A stretch of 50,545 bases of DNA from Clostridia bacterium (GTDB lineage Bacteria > Bacillota > Clostridia > Christensenellales > Aristaeellaceae): contig CAAGFE010000103.1 in NCBI GenBank assembly GCA_900769075.1, forward strand, positions 1 to 50,545, in the 5' to 3' direction. The notes under the pieces were generated by a model. The model did not search any database and was not told the DNA's origin. It was given only the letters and a program-made list of their open reading frames with translations. Shown here piece after piece: positions 7,792 through 15,153 of the stretch; the stretch's first letter is position 1; each line of letters opens with the position of its first letter. Position numbers and translations under genes: made by a program.

Positions 7792-8268
7792 ATGGAGCAA
7801 CCGAACCTGGAGCAGGTGATCCGTACCTATGCGGACATGGTGTACCGGCTGGCCTACGCTTATCTGCGCAACGCTGCCGATGCGGACGACGCATTCCAGG
7901 ATGTTTTCCTCAAATACGCGGAGAAATCCCCTGCTTGCACCAGCGATGAACACCTCAAGGCCTGGCTGCTTCGGGTGACGATCAACCGCTGCCGCAGCCA
8001 CTACCGCTCCCATTGGTGGCGGCACTTCATCCCGCTGGACGAAGCCAGATTGTCAGCCGCGCCGCCCCCATCGGACCCGGAGCTGGACGAGGCACTGACC
8101 CGGCTCCCCGCCAAATACCGCACCGTCATTCACCTGCACTATTTTGAGAACTACACAACCAGCGAAATCGCCGAATTGACCGGGCAGCGGGAATCCACCG
8201 TCCGCGCCCAGCTGACCCGAGGACGGAAAATGCTGGAGGCCCTGCTGAAAGGAGATTGCGATGCTTAA
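7792..8268 (+). CDS. ECF-family RNA polymerase sigma factor
   Basis: The 158-residue protein has a sigma region 2 (about residues 8-75, with DMVYRLAYAYLRNAADADDAFQDVF-type residues split around the core contact DAFQDVFLK) and a region 4 helix-turn-helix (about 103-150, RLPAKYRTVIHLHYFENY, then SEIAELTG and STVRAQLTRGR). There is no region 1 or 3, as usual for ECF factors. AAGGAG lies 8 bases before the ATG. Its last eight bases overlap the start of a single-span membrane protein, a typical sigma/anti-sigma pairing. I found no sigma-A type promoter in the 50 bases upstream, which would fit an autoregulated promoter of its own kind, but that is inference. Confidence 0.93.
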   Translation: MEQPNLEQVIRTYADMVYRLAYAYLRNAADADDAFQDVFLKYAEKSPACTSDEHLKAWLLRVTINRCRSHYRSHWWRHFIPLDEARLSAAPPPSDPELDEALTRLPAKYRTVIHLHYFENYTTSEIAELTGQRESTVRAQLTRGRKMLEALLKGDCDA

Positions 8269-9211
8269 AGAACGTTACACCCAGACCTTCCGCGCCCTGC
8301 ATGCGGAGGATGACTTGATTGACCGCACGATGGACGCAGCCGCCAACCGCGCCCGTCCCCGGGAGAAACTCCGCTGGCAGCCTGCCGCTGTCATCGTCTG
8401 CGCTCTGGTTGCGCTGGTGATCGCCTTCGCACAAATGGTGCCGCCCCCGAAGGATACCGTTGCGTCCAGCAACAGGAAGGAAGCCGAGGACGCGCTGGCG
8501 GCCCTGCCAGCCCCCGAACCGAGCGATGACCTGACCATCACCGTCAGCAATGTGAGGATGGATGATGAGAGAACCCTGAGCTTCGATCTGGTCATTCGCG
8601 GGGACAGGGTTGACAAGCTGTCCACGTTTGACATCATCCCATCAGCGCATCTTTATTGTCAGGCAACGCGATTGGCAGATCAGGATGAATTTGCGCCCGA
8701 CAACGAACGTCACTTCACAATCAGCCTTGAGGCCTGCAGCGATTCCTATTGGCGCACCTTTGGCCCCATGCTGCAAATGGAGATCAGCCAATACACCAGC
8801 GGCAATACCCGGCAGCAAAGCGCTCATGCCATCTACTGGGACGTCCTGACAGAACCGTCCCGGTATACCGGCGAACCGATCATCGGCCTGGGCGCAGGGA
8901 TCGGCATCACCTGGTTTTCGTTCGAGCCGGATGGCAGGTTATGCATCCAGCTGCGTCAGCCGGAGCATCTGCCGGACGCAACCTGGGCATTGATCTGGCT
9001 GCAGAAGGCAGACGGCTTGTCCCCGAACCTCTATGAAAGCCAAATCAGGGAAAGCACCAGGGATGGCAATGTATACAGGGACTGCATCTTCGACATCACC
9101 CGCGAGGCGCTGCCCGACTACCAGCTCATCACCTTTACCCAATTCACAGGGGAAACCATCCGTGGCAGCTGGCCCTTTTCGGTTGATCTGACACCGCTTT
9201 TCGCCCAATAG
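8261..9211 (+). CDS. Single-span membrane protein, putative anti-sigma factor
   Basis: The 316-residue protein starts inside the sigma gene (ATGCTTAA overlap, 8 bases). It has a short cytoplasmic N-terminus of about 38 residues, one membrane segment at about 41-58 (AAVIVCALVALVIAFAQM) and a large outside domain of about 255 residues. The outside part reads as beta-rich repeats: DDLTITVSNVRMDDERTLSF, LVIRGDRVDKLSTF and later DLTPLF. This resembles DUF4179/DUF5643-type ectodomains found next to ECF factors in Firmicutes. The cytoplasmic part is short for a zinc-type anti-sigma domain and has no HxxxCxxC motif, so holding of the sigma factor is inferred from gene order only. Confidence 0.75.
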   Translation: MLKERYTQTFRALHAEDDLIDRTMDAAANRARPREKLRWQPAAVIVCALVALVIAFAQMVPPPKDTVASSNRKEAEDALAALPAPEPSDDLTITVSNVRMDDERTLSFDLVIRGDRVDKLSTFDIIPSAHLYCQATRLADQDEFAPDNERHFTISLEACSDSYWRTFGPMLQMEISQYTSGNTRQQSAHAIYWDVLTEPSRYTGEPIIGLGAGIGITWFSFEPDGRLCIQLRQPEHLPDATWALIWLQKADGLSPNLYESQIRESTRDGNVYRDCIFDITREALPDYQLITFTQFTGETIRGSWPFSVDLTPLFAQ

Positions 9212-9216
9212 CATGC

Positions 9217-9251
9217 AAAACGGGGCTGCTCACTGAAGCAGTCCCGCTTTC
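9217..9251. terminator. Terminator shared by the sigma operon and coaBC
   Basis: CGGGGCTGCT and AGCAGTCCCG pair with one mismatch. T-rich sequence follows on both strands (CTTTCC on plus, GTTTTGC on minus), so it can serve both convergent operons. Confidence 0.75.
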
Positions 9252-9252
9252 C

Positions 9253-10464
9253 TTATTTGCTGCGAATTTCCAGCACCTTGTCCAGGATGTCCTCCGCAAG
9301 CTCCTTTTTGGTGCGGAGCGGGCATTCGGTCATGCCCTCCGCCGTGATGAGGGTGGCGATGTTGGTGTCCACGTTGAAGCCCGCGCCGGGCTGGCTCACG
9401 TCGTTGGCCACGATGAGGTCGAGGTTCTTCTTCACCAGCTTTTTCTGGGCGTTGGCGAGGAGATTCTCGGTTTCTGCCGCAAAGCCGACGAGGGTCTGTC
9501 CGGGCCGCTTTGCCGCGCCGACCGCCGCCGCGATGTCCGGGTTTTCCACCAGCTCCACCACGAAGGGCTGACCGTCGTGGGCCTTCTTGTGCTTCTCCGG
9601 GTAGGTGACGGCGAAGCGGTAATCCGCGGGCGCGGCAGCCTGGATCACCACGTCCATCTCCGGTGCGCGGGCAGTGACGGCTTCGTACAGCTCCTGGGTG
9701 GATTCCACCCGCACGACCTCGCAGCCCGCGGGCATTGCAGCGGTCACGCTGCCCGCGACCACCGTCACCTGCGCGCCGCGCCGGGCGGCGGCTTCCGCCA
9801 CGGCAAAGCCCATCTTGCCGGAGGAATCGTTGGTCATGTAGCGCACCGGGTCGAGGCGTTCGCGGGTTGCACCGGCGGTCACCAGCACGCGCAGGCCCGC
9901 CATGTCCCGCACCGGGCAGAGCAGGGCGGCAATGGCTTCCACGATGGCGGAAGGCTCGCTCATGCGCCCGGCGCCGGTGTCGCCGCAGGCCAGGAAGCCT
10001 GCGTCCGGCCCGACAAACTGTACGCCGCGCTGTTTCAGCACCGCGCAGTTTTCCCGGGTGACCGCCGCCGTCCACATGCCGGTGTTCATCGCGGGAGCCG
10101 CCAGCACGGGGGCCTTGGTTGCCAGCACGGTGGTGGAGAGCATGTCATCCGCGATGCCGTGGGCCATCTTGGCCAGGATGTTCGCCGTCGCCGGGGCGAT
10201 CACGAACACATCCGCCCGCTTGGCCAGGGCAATGTGCTCCACCTCCCAGGTGGCGGGCCGGGCAAAGGTATCCGTCACCACCGGATGGTTGGACAGCGTT
10301 TCAAAGGTCAGCGGCTGGACAAATTCCGTCGCCGCCTTCGTCATGATGACGTACACCTCCGCGCCCATTTTCCGCAGGCGGGAAACGACCTCGCAGGCCT
10401 TGTAGGCCGCGATGCCCCCCGTCACGCCCAGAACCACGGATTTGCCCGTCAGATCACAGCGCAT
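9253..10464 (-). CDS. coaBC: Bifunctional CoaBC: phosphopantothenoylcysteine synthetase/decarboxylase
   Basis: This performs two steps of coenzyme A synthesis: joining cysteine to phosphopantothenate with CTP, then decarboxylating the product with FMN. The 403-residue length is normal. The N-terminal CoaC part has GVTGGIAAYKA, the active-site His in VEHIALAKRAD and the substrate motif APAMNTGMW. The C-terminal CoaB part has VTAGATRERLDPVRYMTN, SSGKMG and the KKNLDLIVAND nucleotide loop. The start at 10464 lies inside the end of rpoZ and is preceded by GAGGA; an ATG nine codons upstream also lies inside rpoZ. It is the last gene of the yicC-gmk-rpoZ-coaBC operon. priA, which often follows, is not present here. 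Confidence 0.96.
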   Translation of the reverse strand: MRCDLTGKSVVLGVTGGIAAYKACEVVSRLRKMGAEVYVIMTKAATEFVQPLTFETLSNHPVVTDTFARPATWEVEHIALAKRADVFVIAPATANILAKMAHGIADDMLSTTVLATKAPVLAAPAMNTGMWTAAVTRENCAVLKQRGVQFVGPDAGFLACGDTGAGRMSEPSAIVEAIAALLCPVRDMAGLRVLVTAGATRERLDPVRYMTNDSSGKMGFAVAEAAARRGAQVTVVAGSVTAAMPAGCEVVRVESTQELYEAVTARAPEMDVVIQAAAPADYRFAVTYPEKHKKAHDGQPFVVELVENPDIAAAVGAAKRPGQTLVGFAAETENLLANAQKKLVKKNLDLIVANDVSQPGAGFNVDTNIATLITAEGMTECPLRTKKELAEDILDKVLEIRSK

Positions 10465-10675
10465 TGCTCTCTTCCTCAGCAGGGCGCTCATAGGCGATCA
10501 TGCCGCGGTTGATTTCTTCCACCGCCGTCTTGAGGGGCTTCATGCCGGCATTGTCGATGAGGGGCTGGCTGCCGCCCACGATCTGACGGCCCCGCTTGCT
10601 CGCCTCCACCACCAGGGTGTAGCGGGAATCAGAATGCTGGAGCAGGTCCAGGATGTTCGGGTCAACGATAGACAT
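10454..10675 (-). CDS. rpoZ: RNA polymerase omega subunit
   Basis: The 73-residue product has the omega features: an N-terminal LDLLQHSDSRYTLVVEASKR, the RxRQI block (KRGRQIVGG) and the KPLKTAVEEINRG helix followed by an acidic tail. Omega helps assemble RNA polymerase through the beta-prime subunit. AAGGAGG lies 8 bases from the ATG at 10675; another ATG two codons earlier is too close to the ribosome site. Its stop codon overlaps the start of coaBC, and gmk lies 68 bases upstream. Confidence 0.95.
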   Translation of the reverse strand: MSIVDPNILDLLQHSDSRYTLVVEASKRGRQIVGGSQPLIDNAGMKPLKTAVEEINRGMIAYERPAEEESNAL

Positions 10676-10743
10676 ATGCATGTCCTCCTTATTATCCACG
10701 CGTCGAATGTTGATGTATGTGCAAAGCCGGATGGCGGTTTGCC

Positions 10744-11349
10744 TTATTCCTCGGGCACGTCCACGCGGTAGTAGGCGCTGGCGTGCTTTTCGGCCTCGAT
10801 GATGGCCTGCAGGGTGCGCAGGCATTGTTCCCGGTCGTCGTTGACAACCTGGTACCGGTAGTGATCCCGCTGGCTGATCTCCCAGACCGCATTGTGGAGG
10901 CGGCGCTCAATCACCTCCGGGGTTTCGGTGCCGCGGTCAGTCAGGCGCTCCCTGAGGATCTTCATGCTCGGCGGCAGGAGGAAGATGGAAACCTTCTCCT
11001 CCTCGTGGGCGATGACGTTCAGCGCGCCCTGCACGTCGATGTCCAGCACCACGTTTTCGCCCCGGGCAAGGCGATCGTATACCTCGCTGCGCAGCGTGCC
11101 GTACCGATGCCCGTGCACGGCGGCATGCTCAACAAAGGCATCAGCCGCCACCAGGCGGTCGTACTCCTCATCGGTCACGAAGTGGTAATGCACGCCGTTG
11201 ATTTCCCCGGGCCGGGGTGCGCGGGTCGTCGCGCTGACGGAGAAAACGAGGCTCTTGTCCTCCTCCATCAGCCGCTTGATCAGCGTGCCCTTGCCCGTGC
11301 CGGACGGGCCGGAAATAACCAGCAGCATGCCTTTGCGTGTTTCCCTCAT
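10744..11349 (-). CDS. gmk: Guanylate kinase
   Basis: This phosphorylates GMP to GDP. The 201-residue protein begins with a P-loop GPSGTGKGTL, followed by FSVSATTRAPRPGEINGVHYHF (the GMP-binding Ser, Arg and Tyr residues) and the ENVVLDIDVQGA strand. The lid region and RLTDRGTETPEVIERRL follow, in usual order and length. AAGGAG lies 7 bases upstream of the ATG at 11349. The gap to yicC is 43 bases. The small remA gene that often stands between yicC and gmk in Bacillus is absent. Confidence 0.97.
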   Translation of the reverse strand: MRETRKGMLLVISGPSGTGKGTLIKRLMEEDKSLVFSVSATTRAPRPGEINGVHYHFVTDEEYDRLVAADAFVEHAAVHGHRYGTLRSEVYDRLARGENVVLDIDVQGALNVIAHEEEKVSIFLLPPSMKILRERLTDRGTETPEVIERRLHNAVWEISQRDHYRYQVVNDDREQCLRTLQAIIEAEKHASAYYRVDVPEE

Positions 11350-11392
11350 TTGTATGCTCCTTCGGGGTCGCAGCCCCAGTCCGCGCAGCAAA

Positions 11393-12262
11393 TCACACCG
11401 CATTCTGAATTTGCTCGCGCAGCTTTTCGATCTCGCTCTTCATGTCCACCACGCACTGGGCGATGGCGGCGTCGGAACATTTGGACCCGATGGTATTGGC
11501 TTCCCGGTTCATCTCCTGGATGAGGAAGTCCATCTTCTTGCCGGTTTCCTCCTGCATGTTCAGGTAGCGGCGAAGCTGGGTGATGTGGCTTTGAAGCCGG
11601 GAAAGCTCCTCGTCGATGGCGCATTTGTCCGCCATCAGGGCGACCTCCTGGGCCAGCCGGGCCGGATCCACCGGCTCGATGGGCAGCTTCGCCAGCCGCT
11701 CCGTCAGCCGCTGACGGTATTCCCCGATCACCTTGGGCGCGTAGGCCGCGACCTTCTCCCGGAGGGCCGCCACATTGTCCAGGTGCTCGCACAGATCCGC
11801 GCGGAGGTTTTCGCCCTCGCGCAGGCGCATGTCGTCCAGCTGGGCAATCGCCGCGTCCAGCGCCTTTTCGCACAGGGCGGCAACGGCGGCTTCATCCATG
11901 GCAGCTTCCGTCAGGGCCGTGACCCCTTCCAGCTGCATCAGGCGGCTGACGGTCAGGTCATTGACCGCGCCGGTGGCTTCGCAGATGGCCCGGCCCGCGT
12001 CCGCGTAGGATGCGGCCAGCGCCACGTCCGGCTCTGCCAGGCGGCCTGCGCCCTCCAGCCGGCGGACGGTGATGTACACGTCCACATGTCCGCGTACGAG
12101 CCGGTTCAGGCCCTTGCGCACGCCATCCTCCAGGAACAGCAGGTTTCGGGGCAGCCTCATCGCCACATCCAGGTAGCGGTGATTCACCGCCCGCAGCTCC
12201 ACCGTGACTTCCCATGGGGCCGATTGCATCTGGCTCTTGCCGTAGCCCGTCATACTCCGCAT
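11393..12262 (-). CDS. yicC: YicC/YloC family endoribonuclease
   Basis: The 289-residue protein starts with the signature MRSMTGYGKSQ and contains VELRAVNHRYLDV and RLPRNL near the N-terminus. It ends with KCSDAAIAQCVVDMKSEIEKLREQIQNAV, the conserved DUF1732 tail, after MDFLIQEMNREANTIGSK. Family members are hexameric endoribonucleases involved in RNA decay. GGGAGG lies 10 bases upstream of the ATG. A second ATG three codons later would be the short form. It is first in the operon and has a consensus promoter 26 bases upstream. Confidence 0.95.
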   Translation of the reverse strand: MRSMTGYGKSQMQSAPWEVTVELRAVNHRYLDVAMRLPRNLLFLEDGVRKGLNRLVRGHVDVYITVRRLEGAGRLAEPDVALAASYADAGRAICEATGAVNDLTVSRLMQLEGVTALTEAAMDEAAVAALCEKALDAAIAQLDDMRLREGENLRADLCEHLDNVAALREKVAAYAPKVIGEYRQRLTERLAKLPIEPVDPARLAQEVALMADKCAIDEELSRLQSHITQLRRYLNMQEETGKKMDFLIQEMNREANTIGSKCSDAAIAQCVVDMKSEIEKLREQIQNAV

Positions 12263-12287
12263 GCCGGTACACCTCCCTGAGTTTATC

Positions 12288-12316
12288 ATTATACCACGAC
12301 CCGCTGGCCAATTCAA
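12288..12316 (-). promoter_or_regulatory. Sigma-A promoter of the yicC-gmk-rpoZ-coaBC operon
   Basis: TTGAAT (12311-12316) and TATAAT (12288-12293) are 17 bases apart on the minus strand. Confidence 0.88.
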
Positions 12317-12550
12317 GGGGACTTCGCGCCATTTCGCTTCATCGGCTGAAATTTCTGAATTCGGGAATATCAGCCGATGACGCCAGGGCGGAGCGGCAGC
12401 GCCGGACAGCGGTTCTCCATGATGGTTATCCAGGTCGGGCCGAAGTTGCATGGCTGCTCTCCGCCCTTCCACTGACTGCTTCCGGGGCCCGTTGCTGTCC
12501 CCACCTGAGAGGATTCTGCGCGGTTTTTTTGCAAAAATATAAAAATCTGC
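12317..12550. other. Gene-free stretch with nested inverted repeats
   Basis: No credible gene is seen here. A perfect inverted repeat, CATCGGCTGA at 12340-12349 and TCAGCCGATG at 12370-12379, encloses an AT-rich part with GAATTC near its centre. A second imperfect pair, GGGCGGAGCGGCAGC at 12386-12400 and GGCTGCTCTCCGCCC at 12452-12466, encloses GGTTCTCC and CCAGGTCGGGCC. A T7 run occurs near 12524. The layout could be a structured RNA, but the strand and limits are unknown. Confidence 0.4.
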
Positions 12551-12579
12551 TTGACAAAGCCCGGAAACAGTGCTATCCT
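12551..12579 (+). promoter_or_regulatory. Promoter of the tRNA-Arg pair
   Basis: TTGACA (12551-12556) is followed after 17 bases by TATCCT (12574-12579), 44 bases before the first tRNA. A TATATA six bases further down is too far from the -35 box. Confidence 0.75.
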
Positions 12580-12622
12580 ATATAAGCTGTCAGGCCGAAC
12601 AGCAATTGGTGCGCAGTGATGT

Positions 12623-12696
12623 GGGCTCGTAGCTCAGCTGGATAGAGTGTTTGACTACGAATCAAAAGGTCGTGGGTTCGAATCCCGCCGGGCTCA
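12623..12696 (+). tRNA. tRNA-Arg (anticodon ACG), copy 1
   Basis: The 74-base cloverleaf has acceptor GGGCTCG/CGGGCTC, D-arm AGCTCAGCTGGATAGAG, anticodon arm TTTGA-CTACGAA-TCAAA with ACG, and T-arm with GGTTCGAATCC. The 3' CCA is not encoded. Confidence 0.97.
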
Positions 12697-12726
12697 CTCA
12701 TCAACCTGCCCCAGCCTGACAGATAT

Positions 12727-12800
12727 GGGCTCGTAGCTCAGCTGGATAGAGTGTTTGACTACGAATCAAAAGGTCGTGGGTTCGAATCCCGCCGGGCTCA
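12727..12800 (+). tRNA. tRNA-Arg (anticodon ACG), copy 2
   Basis: This is identical in all 74 bases to copy 1 and separated from it by 30 bases. The CCA end is not encoded. A terminator follows after 5 bases, so both copies form one transcription unit. Confidence 0.97.
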
Positions 12801-12805
12801 TTGAA

Positions 12806-12836
12806 AGCCTCATCGTGAACGCGATGAGGCTTTTTT
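12806..12836 (+). terminator. Intrinsic terminator of the tRNA-Arg pair
   Basis: AGCCTCATCG and CGATGAGGCT form a perfect stem, followed by TTTTTT. Confidence 0.93.
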
Positions 12837-12850
12837 GCTGCGCTCATTCG

Positions 12851-12879
12851 TTGACGCGCTGCACCGAACGTGGTAGAAT
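12851..12879 (+). promoter_or_regulatory. Sigma-A promoter of the Gfo/Idh/MocA gene
   Basis: TTGACG (12851-12856) and TAGAAT (12874-12879) are 17 bases apart. Confidence 0.85.
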
Positions 12880-12923
12880 GAAGCCAACCCATTCCGTTCC
12901 CACACGAAGGAGGATCATCCGCC

Positions 12924-13925
12924 ATGTCAACCCCGATGAATGTCGCCATCCTCGGCGCAGGTTCCATTGCCCGATCCATGTGCAAAACCCTCCGCGGTAT
13001 GATGGCTGCCGGCCGCCCGGTGGCGCTCTATGCCGTTGCATCCCGCAGCCTCGAAAAGGCCCGAACCTTCGCCCGGGAGCAGGGCGTGGGCAAGGCGTAC
13101 GGTTCCTATGAGGAGATGCTGGCGGATCCTGCGGTGGATCTGGTGTATATCGCCACGCCCCATTCCCACCATGCCGAGCAGATGAAGCTGTGCATCCGGC
13201 ATGGCAAAGCCGTCCTGTGCGAAAAGGCCTTCACGGCCAATCTGTCCCAGGCGGAAGAAGTCCTCGCGCTGGCGCGGAAGGAGGGCGTGTACGTTGCCGA
13301 GGCCATCTGGACGCGCTACATGCCTGCCCGGCAGATGATCCGTGACCTGCTGGAGGAGGGCGCCATCGGCGAGCCCCGCATGCTCACCGCCAACCTTTGC
13401 TATGCCGTGGAGCACAAGGAGCGCATCGTCCGGCCGGAACTGGCGGGCGGCGCCCTGCTGGACCTGGGCGTGTATGTGCTGAATTTCGCTTCCATGGTGT
13501 TCGGGGACGACATCACCCAGGTTGATTCCACGGTAGAGCTGTTTCCCACCGGCGTTGACCGGGCAGAAACCATCACCATGCGGTACCGCGATGGCAGGAT
13601 GGCCCAGCTGATGGCCTCGGCAGCCTTCAATTCCGACCGGCGCTGCGTGGTGTACGGCACGAAGGGGTACCTGACGGTGGATAACGTCAACAATCCCGGC
13701 TGGATCGAGGTCTTTGACAAGGATGACCGGGTGCATCCCATCCGCCGTCTGGACGTGCCCCCCCAGATCACCGGCTATGAGTATGAGGTGGAAGCCTGCC
13801 TGCGGGACCTGCGGGCGGGCAACTTGGAACCGGCGGAGATGCCCCATGCCCAGACCTGCGAAATCCTCCGCCAGATGGACGGTCTGCGCGCGGCCTGGCA
13901 TATGCGCTTCCCCTTTGAAGATTGA
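12924..13925 (+). CDS. Gfo/Idh/MocA family oxidoreductase
   Basis: This is an NAD(P)-dependent sugar or polyol dehydrogenase-like enzyme. The 333-residue protein begins with a Rossmann fold (VAILGAGSIARSMCKTL), has the VYIATPHSHHAEQM strand and the catalytic-region EKAFTANLSQAEE, where the lysine of the family EKP motif is kept (EKA). The C-terminal part has the typical alpha/beta sheet with GGALLDLGVYVLNF. The substrate cannot be told from sequence. It lies just upstream of the pectin genes and could act on a side product of that pathway, but it has its own promoter and terminator and no matching operator. GGAGG lies 10 bases before the ATG. Confidence 0.92.
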   Translation: MSTPMNVAILGAGSIARSMCKTLRGMMAAGRPVALYAVASRSLEKARTFAREQGVGKAYGSYEEMLADPAVDLVYIATPHSHHAEQMKLCIRHGKAVLCEKAFTANLSQAEEVLALARKEGVYVAEAIWTRYMPARQMIRDLLEEGAIGEPRMLTANLCYAVEHKERIVRPELAGGALLDLGVYVLNFASMVFGDDITQVDSTVELFPTGVDRAETITMRYRDGRMAQLMASAAFNSDRRCVVYGTKGYLTVDNVNNPGWIEVFDKDDRVHPIRRLDVPPQITGYEYEVEACLRDLRAGNLEPAEMPHAQTCEILRQMDGLRAAWHMRFPFED

Positions 13926-13930
13926 CCCGC

Positions 13931-13965
13931 GGCCCGGCAGAACGATCCCTGCCGGGCCTGTTTTT
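13931..13965 (+). terminator. Intrinsic terminator after the Gfo/Idh/MocA gene
   Basis: GGCCCGGCAG and CTGCCGGGCC pair perfectly and are followed by TGTTTTT. Confidence 0.93.
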
Positions 13966-13977
13966 GTGCCGGCTGTA

Positions 13978-14006
13978 TTGACACCACGGGGAAAATCAGG
14001 TACAAT
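13978..14006 (+). promoter_or_regulatory. Sigma-A promoter of the GH105-GH28 operon
   Basis: TTGACA (13978-13983) and TACAAT (14001-14006) are 17 bases apart. Confidence 0.9.
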
Positions 14007-14016
14007 GAGCATGTCA

Positions 14017-14030
14017 TGGTAACGCTTACA
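14017..14030 (+). promoter_or_regulatory. LacI-type operator before the GH105-GH28 operon
   Basis: TGGTAACGCTTACA is an imperfect palindrome with a central CG and a GTAA...TTAC core. It lies a few bases downstream of the expected start site, where a repressor would block transcription. It resembles the sites at 19855 and 20011. Confidence 0.7.
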
Positions 14031-14046
14031 TAAGGAGTCGTTCAGC

Positions 14047-15153
14047 ATGGATATCACAGCGTGGTTTAAGGCATATCTTGCGAACTATACCCCCTACAAA
14101 ACCTACTGGAACTATGAGGATGGGTGCATCCTCAAGGCCTGCATCGACCTGTATCGGGCCACCGGGGACGGCGATTTCCGCCGGTTTGTGCTGGATTATG
14201 TGTCCCGCTATGTCGCGGAGGACGGCACCATCCCGAATTACGAGATGCGCCAGTACAATTCCGATTCCATCAATGCCGGCAAGGCGCTGTTCTTCGCCCT
14301 GGAGGAAACGGGCGAGGAGCGCTACCGCAAGGCCATCGAGTTCCACATGCAAAGGCTGCGGGAGCATCCGCGCTGCCAATGCGGCAGCTTCTGGCACAAG
14401 CAGCTTTATCCGAATCAGATCTGGCTGGACGGATTGTACATGGTCGAACCCTTCTACATGGCCTACGAGATGAAGTTCGGCGGCATGGAAAAGGTGGGCG
14501 ACGTGGTGCTCCAGTTCAAAAATGTCCGCAAGCACCTGTGGAACGCCAAAAAGGGCCTGAACTACCATGCCTATGACGAAACAAAGACCATGTTCTGGGC
14601 GGACAGGGAAAGCGGCTGCTCGGCGAATTTCTGGCTGCGTTCCACCGGCTGGTACCTGATGGCCCTGGCGGATACCATCGACGCCTGCCGGGAGGAGCTG
14701 TACGAGCATTACCGCACGCTGGTGGACATCTTCCGGGAGAGCCTCGCGGGCGTGCTGCGGTATCAGGCGGCGGACGGGCTGTTCTACCAGGTGATCGACC
14801 ATCCCAGGGCGAAGGGCAATTACACCGAAACCAGCGGATCGGCGATGATCGCCTATGCGCTGATGAAGGGCGTGCGCCTGGGCATCCTTGACCCGGAGAA
14901 GTATCTGCCCAACGGCAAGCGGGTGTTTGAGGCGCTGGCGGACACCAAATTGAAGCCTGAGGAGGACGGCGTGACCCGGCTGACCGACATCTGCTGGGTG
15001 GCCGGCCTCGGCCCGGAGAAGAACCCCAACCGGGACGGCTCGGTGGCCTATTATCTGTCCGAGCCGCGCAAGCCCGACGACAGCAAGGGCGTGGGGCCCT
15101 TCATCATGGCGTACAGCGAATGGCTGAAGGCGCAGGAAGGAGCAGAGCGATGA
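14047..15153 (+). CDS. GH105 unsaturated rhamnogalacturonyl/glucuronyl hydrolase
   Basis: This enzyme removes the unsaturated galacturonic residue from the end of pectin fragments made by lyases. The 368-residue protein is a single alpha/alpha-barrel of the YteR/YesR type. The conserved YPNQIWLDGLYM holds the catalytic aspartate (D128), and the WNYEDGCILKA and GSFWHKQ stretches fit the substrate cleft. No signal peptide is present, so it acts in the cytoplasm on imported fragments. AAGGAG lies 9 bases before the ATG. Its stop codon overlaps the start of the GH28 gene (ATGA), so the two are translated together. A LacI-type operator lies just upstream. Confidence 0.93.
   Translation: MDITAWFKAYLANYTPYKTYWNYEDGCILKACIDLYRATGDGDFRRFVLDYVSRYVAEDGTIPNYEMRQYNSDSINAGKALFFALEETGEERYRKAIEFHMQRLREHPRCQCGSFWHKQLYPNQIWLDGLYMVEPFYMAYEMKFGGMEKVGDVVLQFKNVRKHLWNAKKGLNYHAYDETKTMFWADRESGCSANFWLRSTGWYLMALADTIDACREELYEHYRTLVDIFRESLAGVLRYQAADGLFYQVIDHPRAKGNYTETSGSAMIAYALMKGVRLGILDPEKYLPNGKRVFEALADTKLKPEEDGVTRLTDICWVAGLGPEKNPNRDGSVAYYLSEPRKPDDSKGVGPFIMAYSEWLKAQEGAER

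Noticed and set aside
12380..12470. Possible small SRP RNA (GGTTCTCC and CCAGGTCGGGCC motifs)
   Set aside because: The diagnostic GGAAGNAAGCAGC core and GNRA tetraloop are absent and the arms do not align with the known helix 8, so I report it only as an unassigned structured stretch.
12623..12800. Attachment site for an integrated element at the duplicated tRNA-Arg
   Set aside because: The second copy is a complete tRNA gene only 30 bases away, with no integrase or foreign genes near, so simple gene duplication is the better reading.
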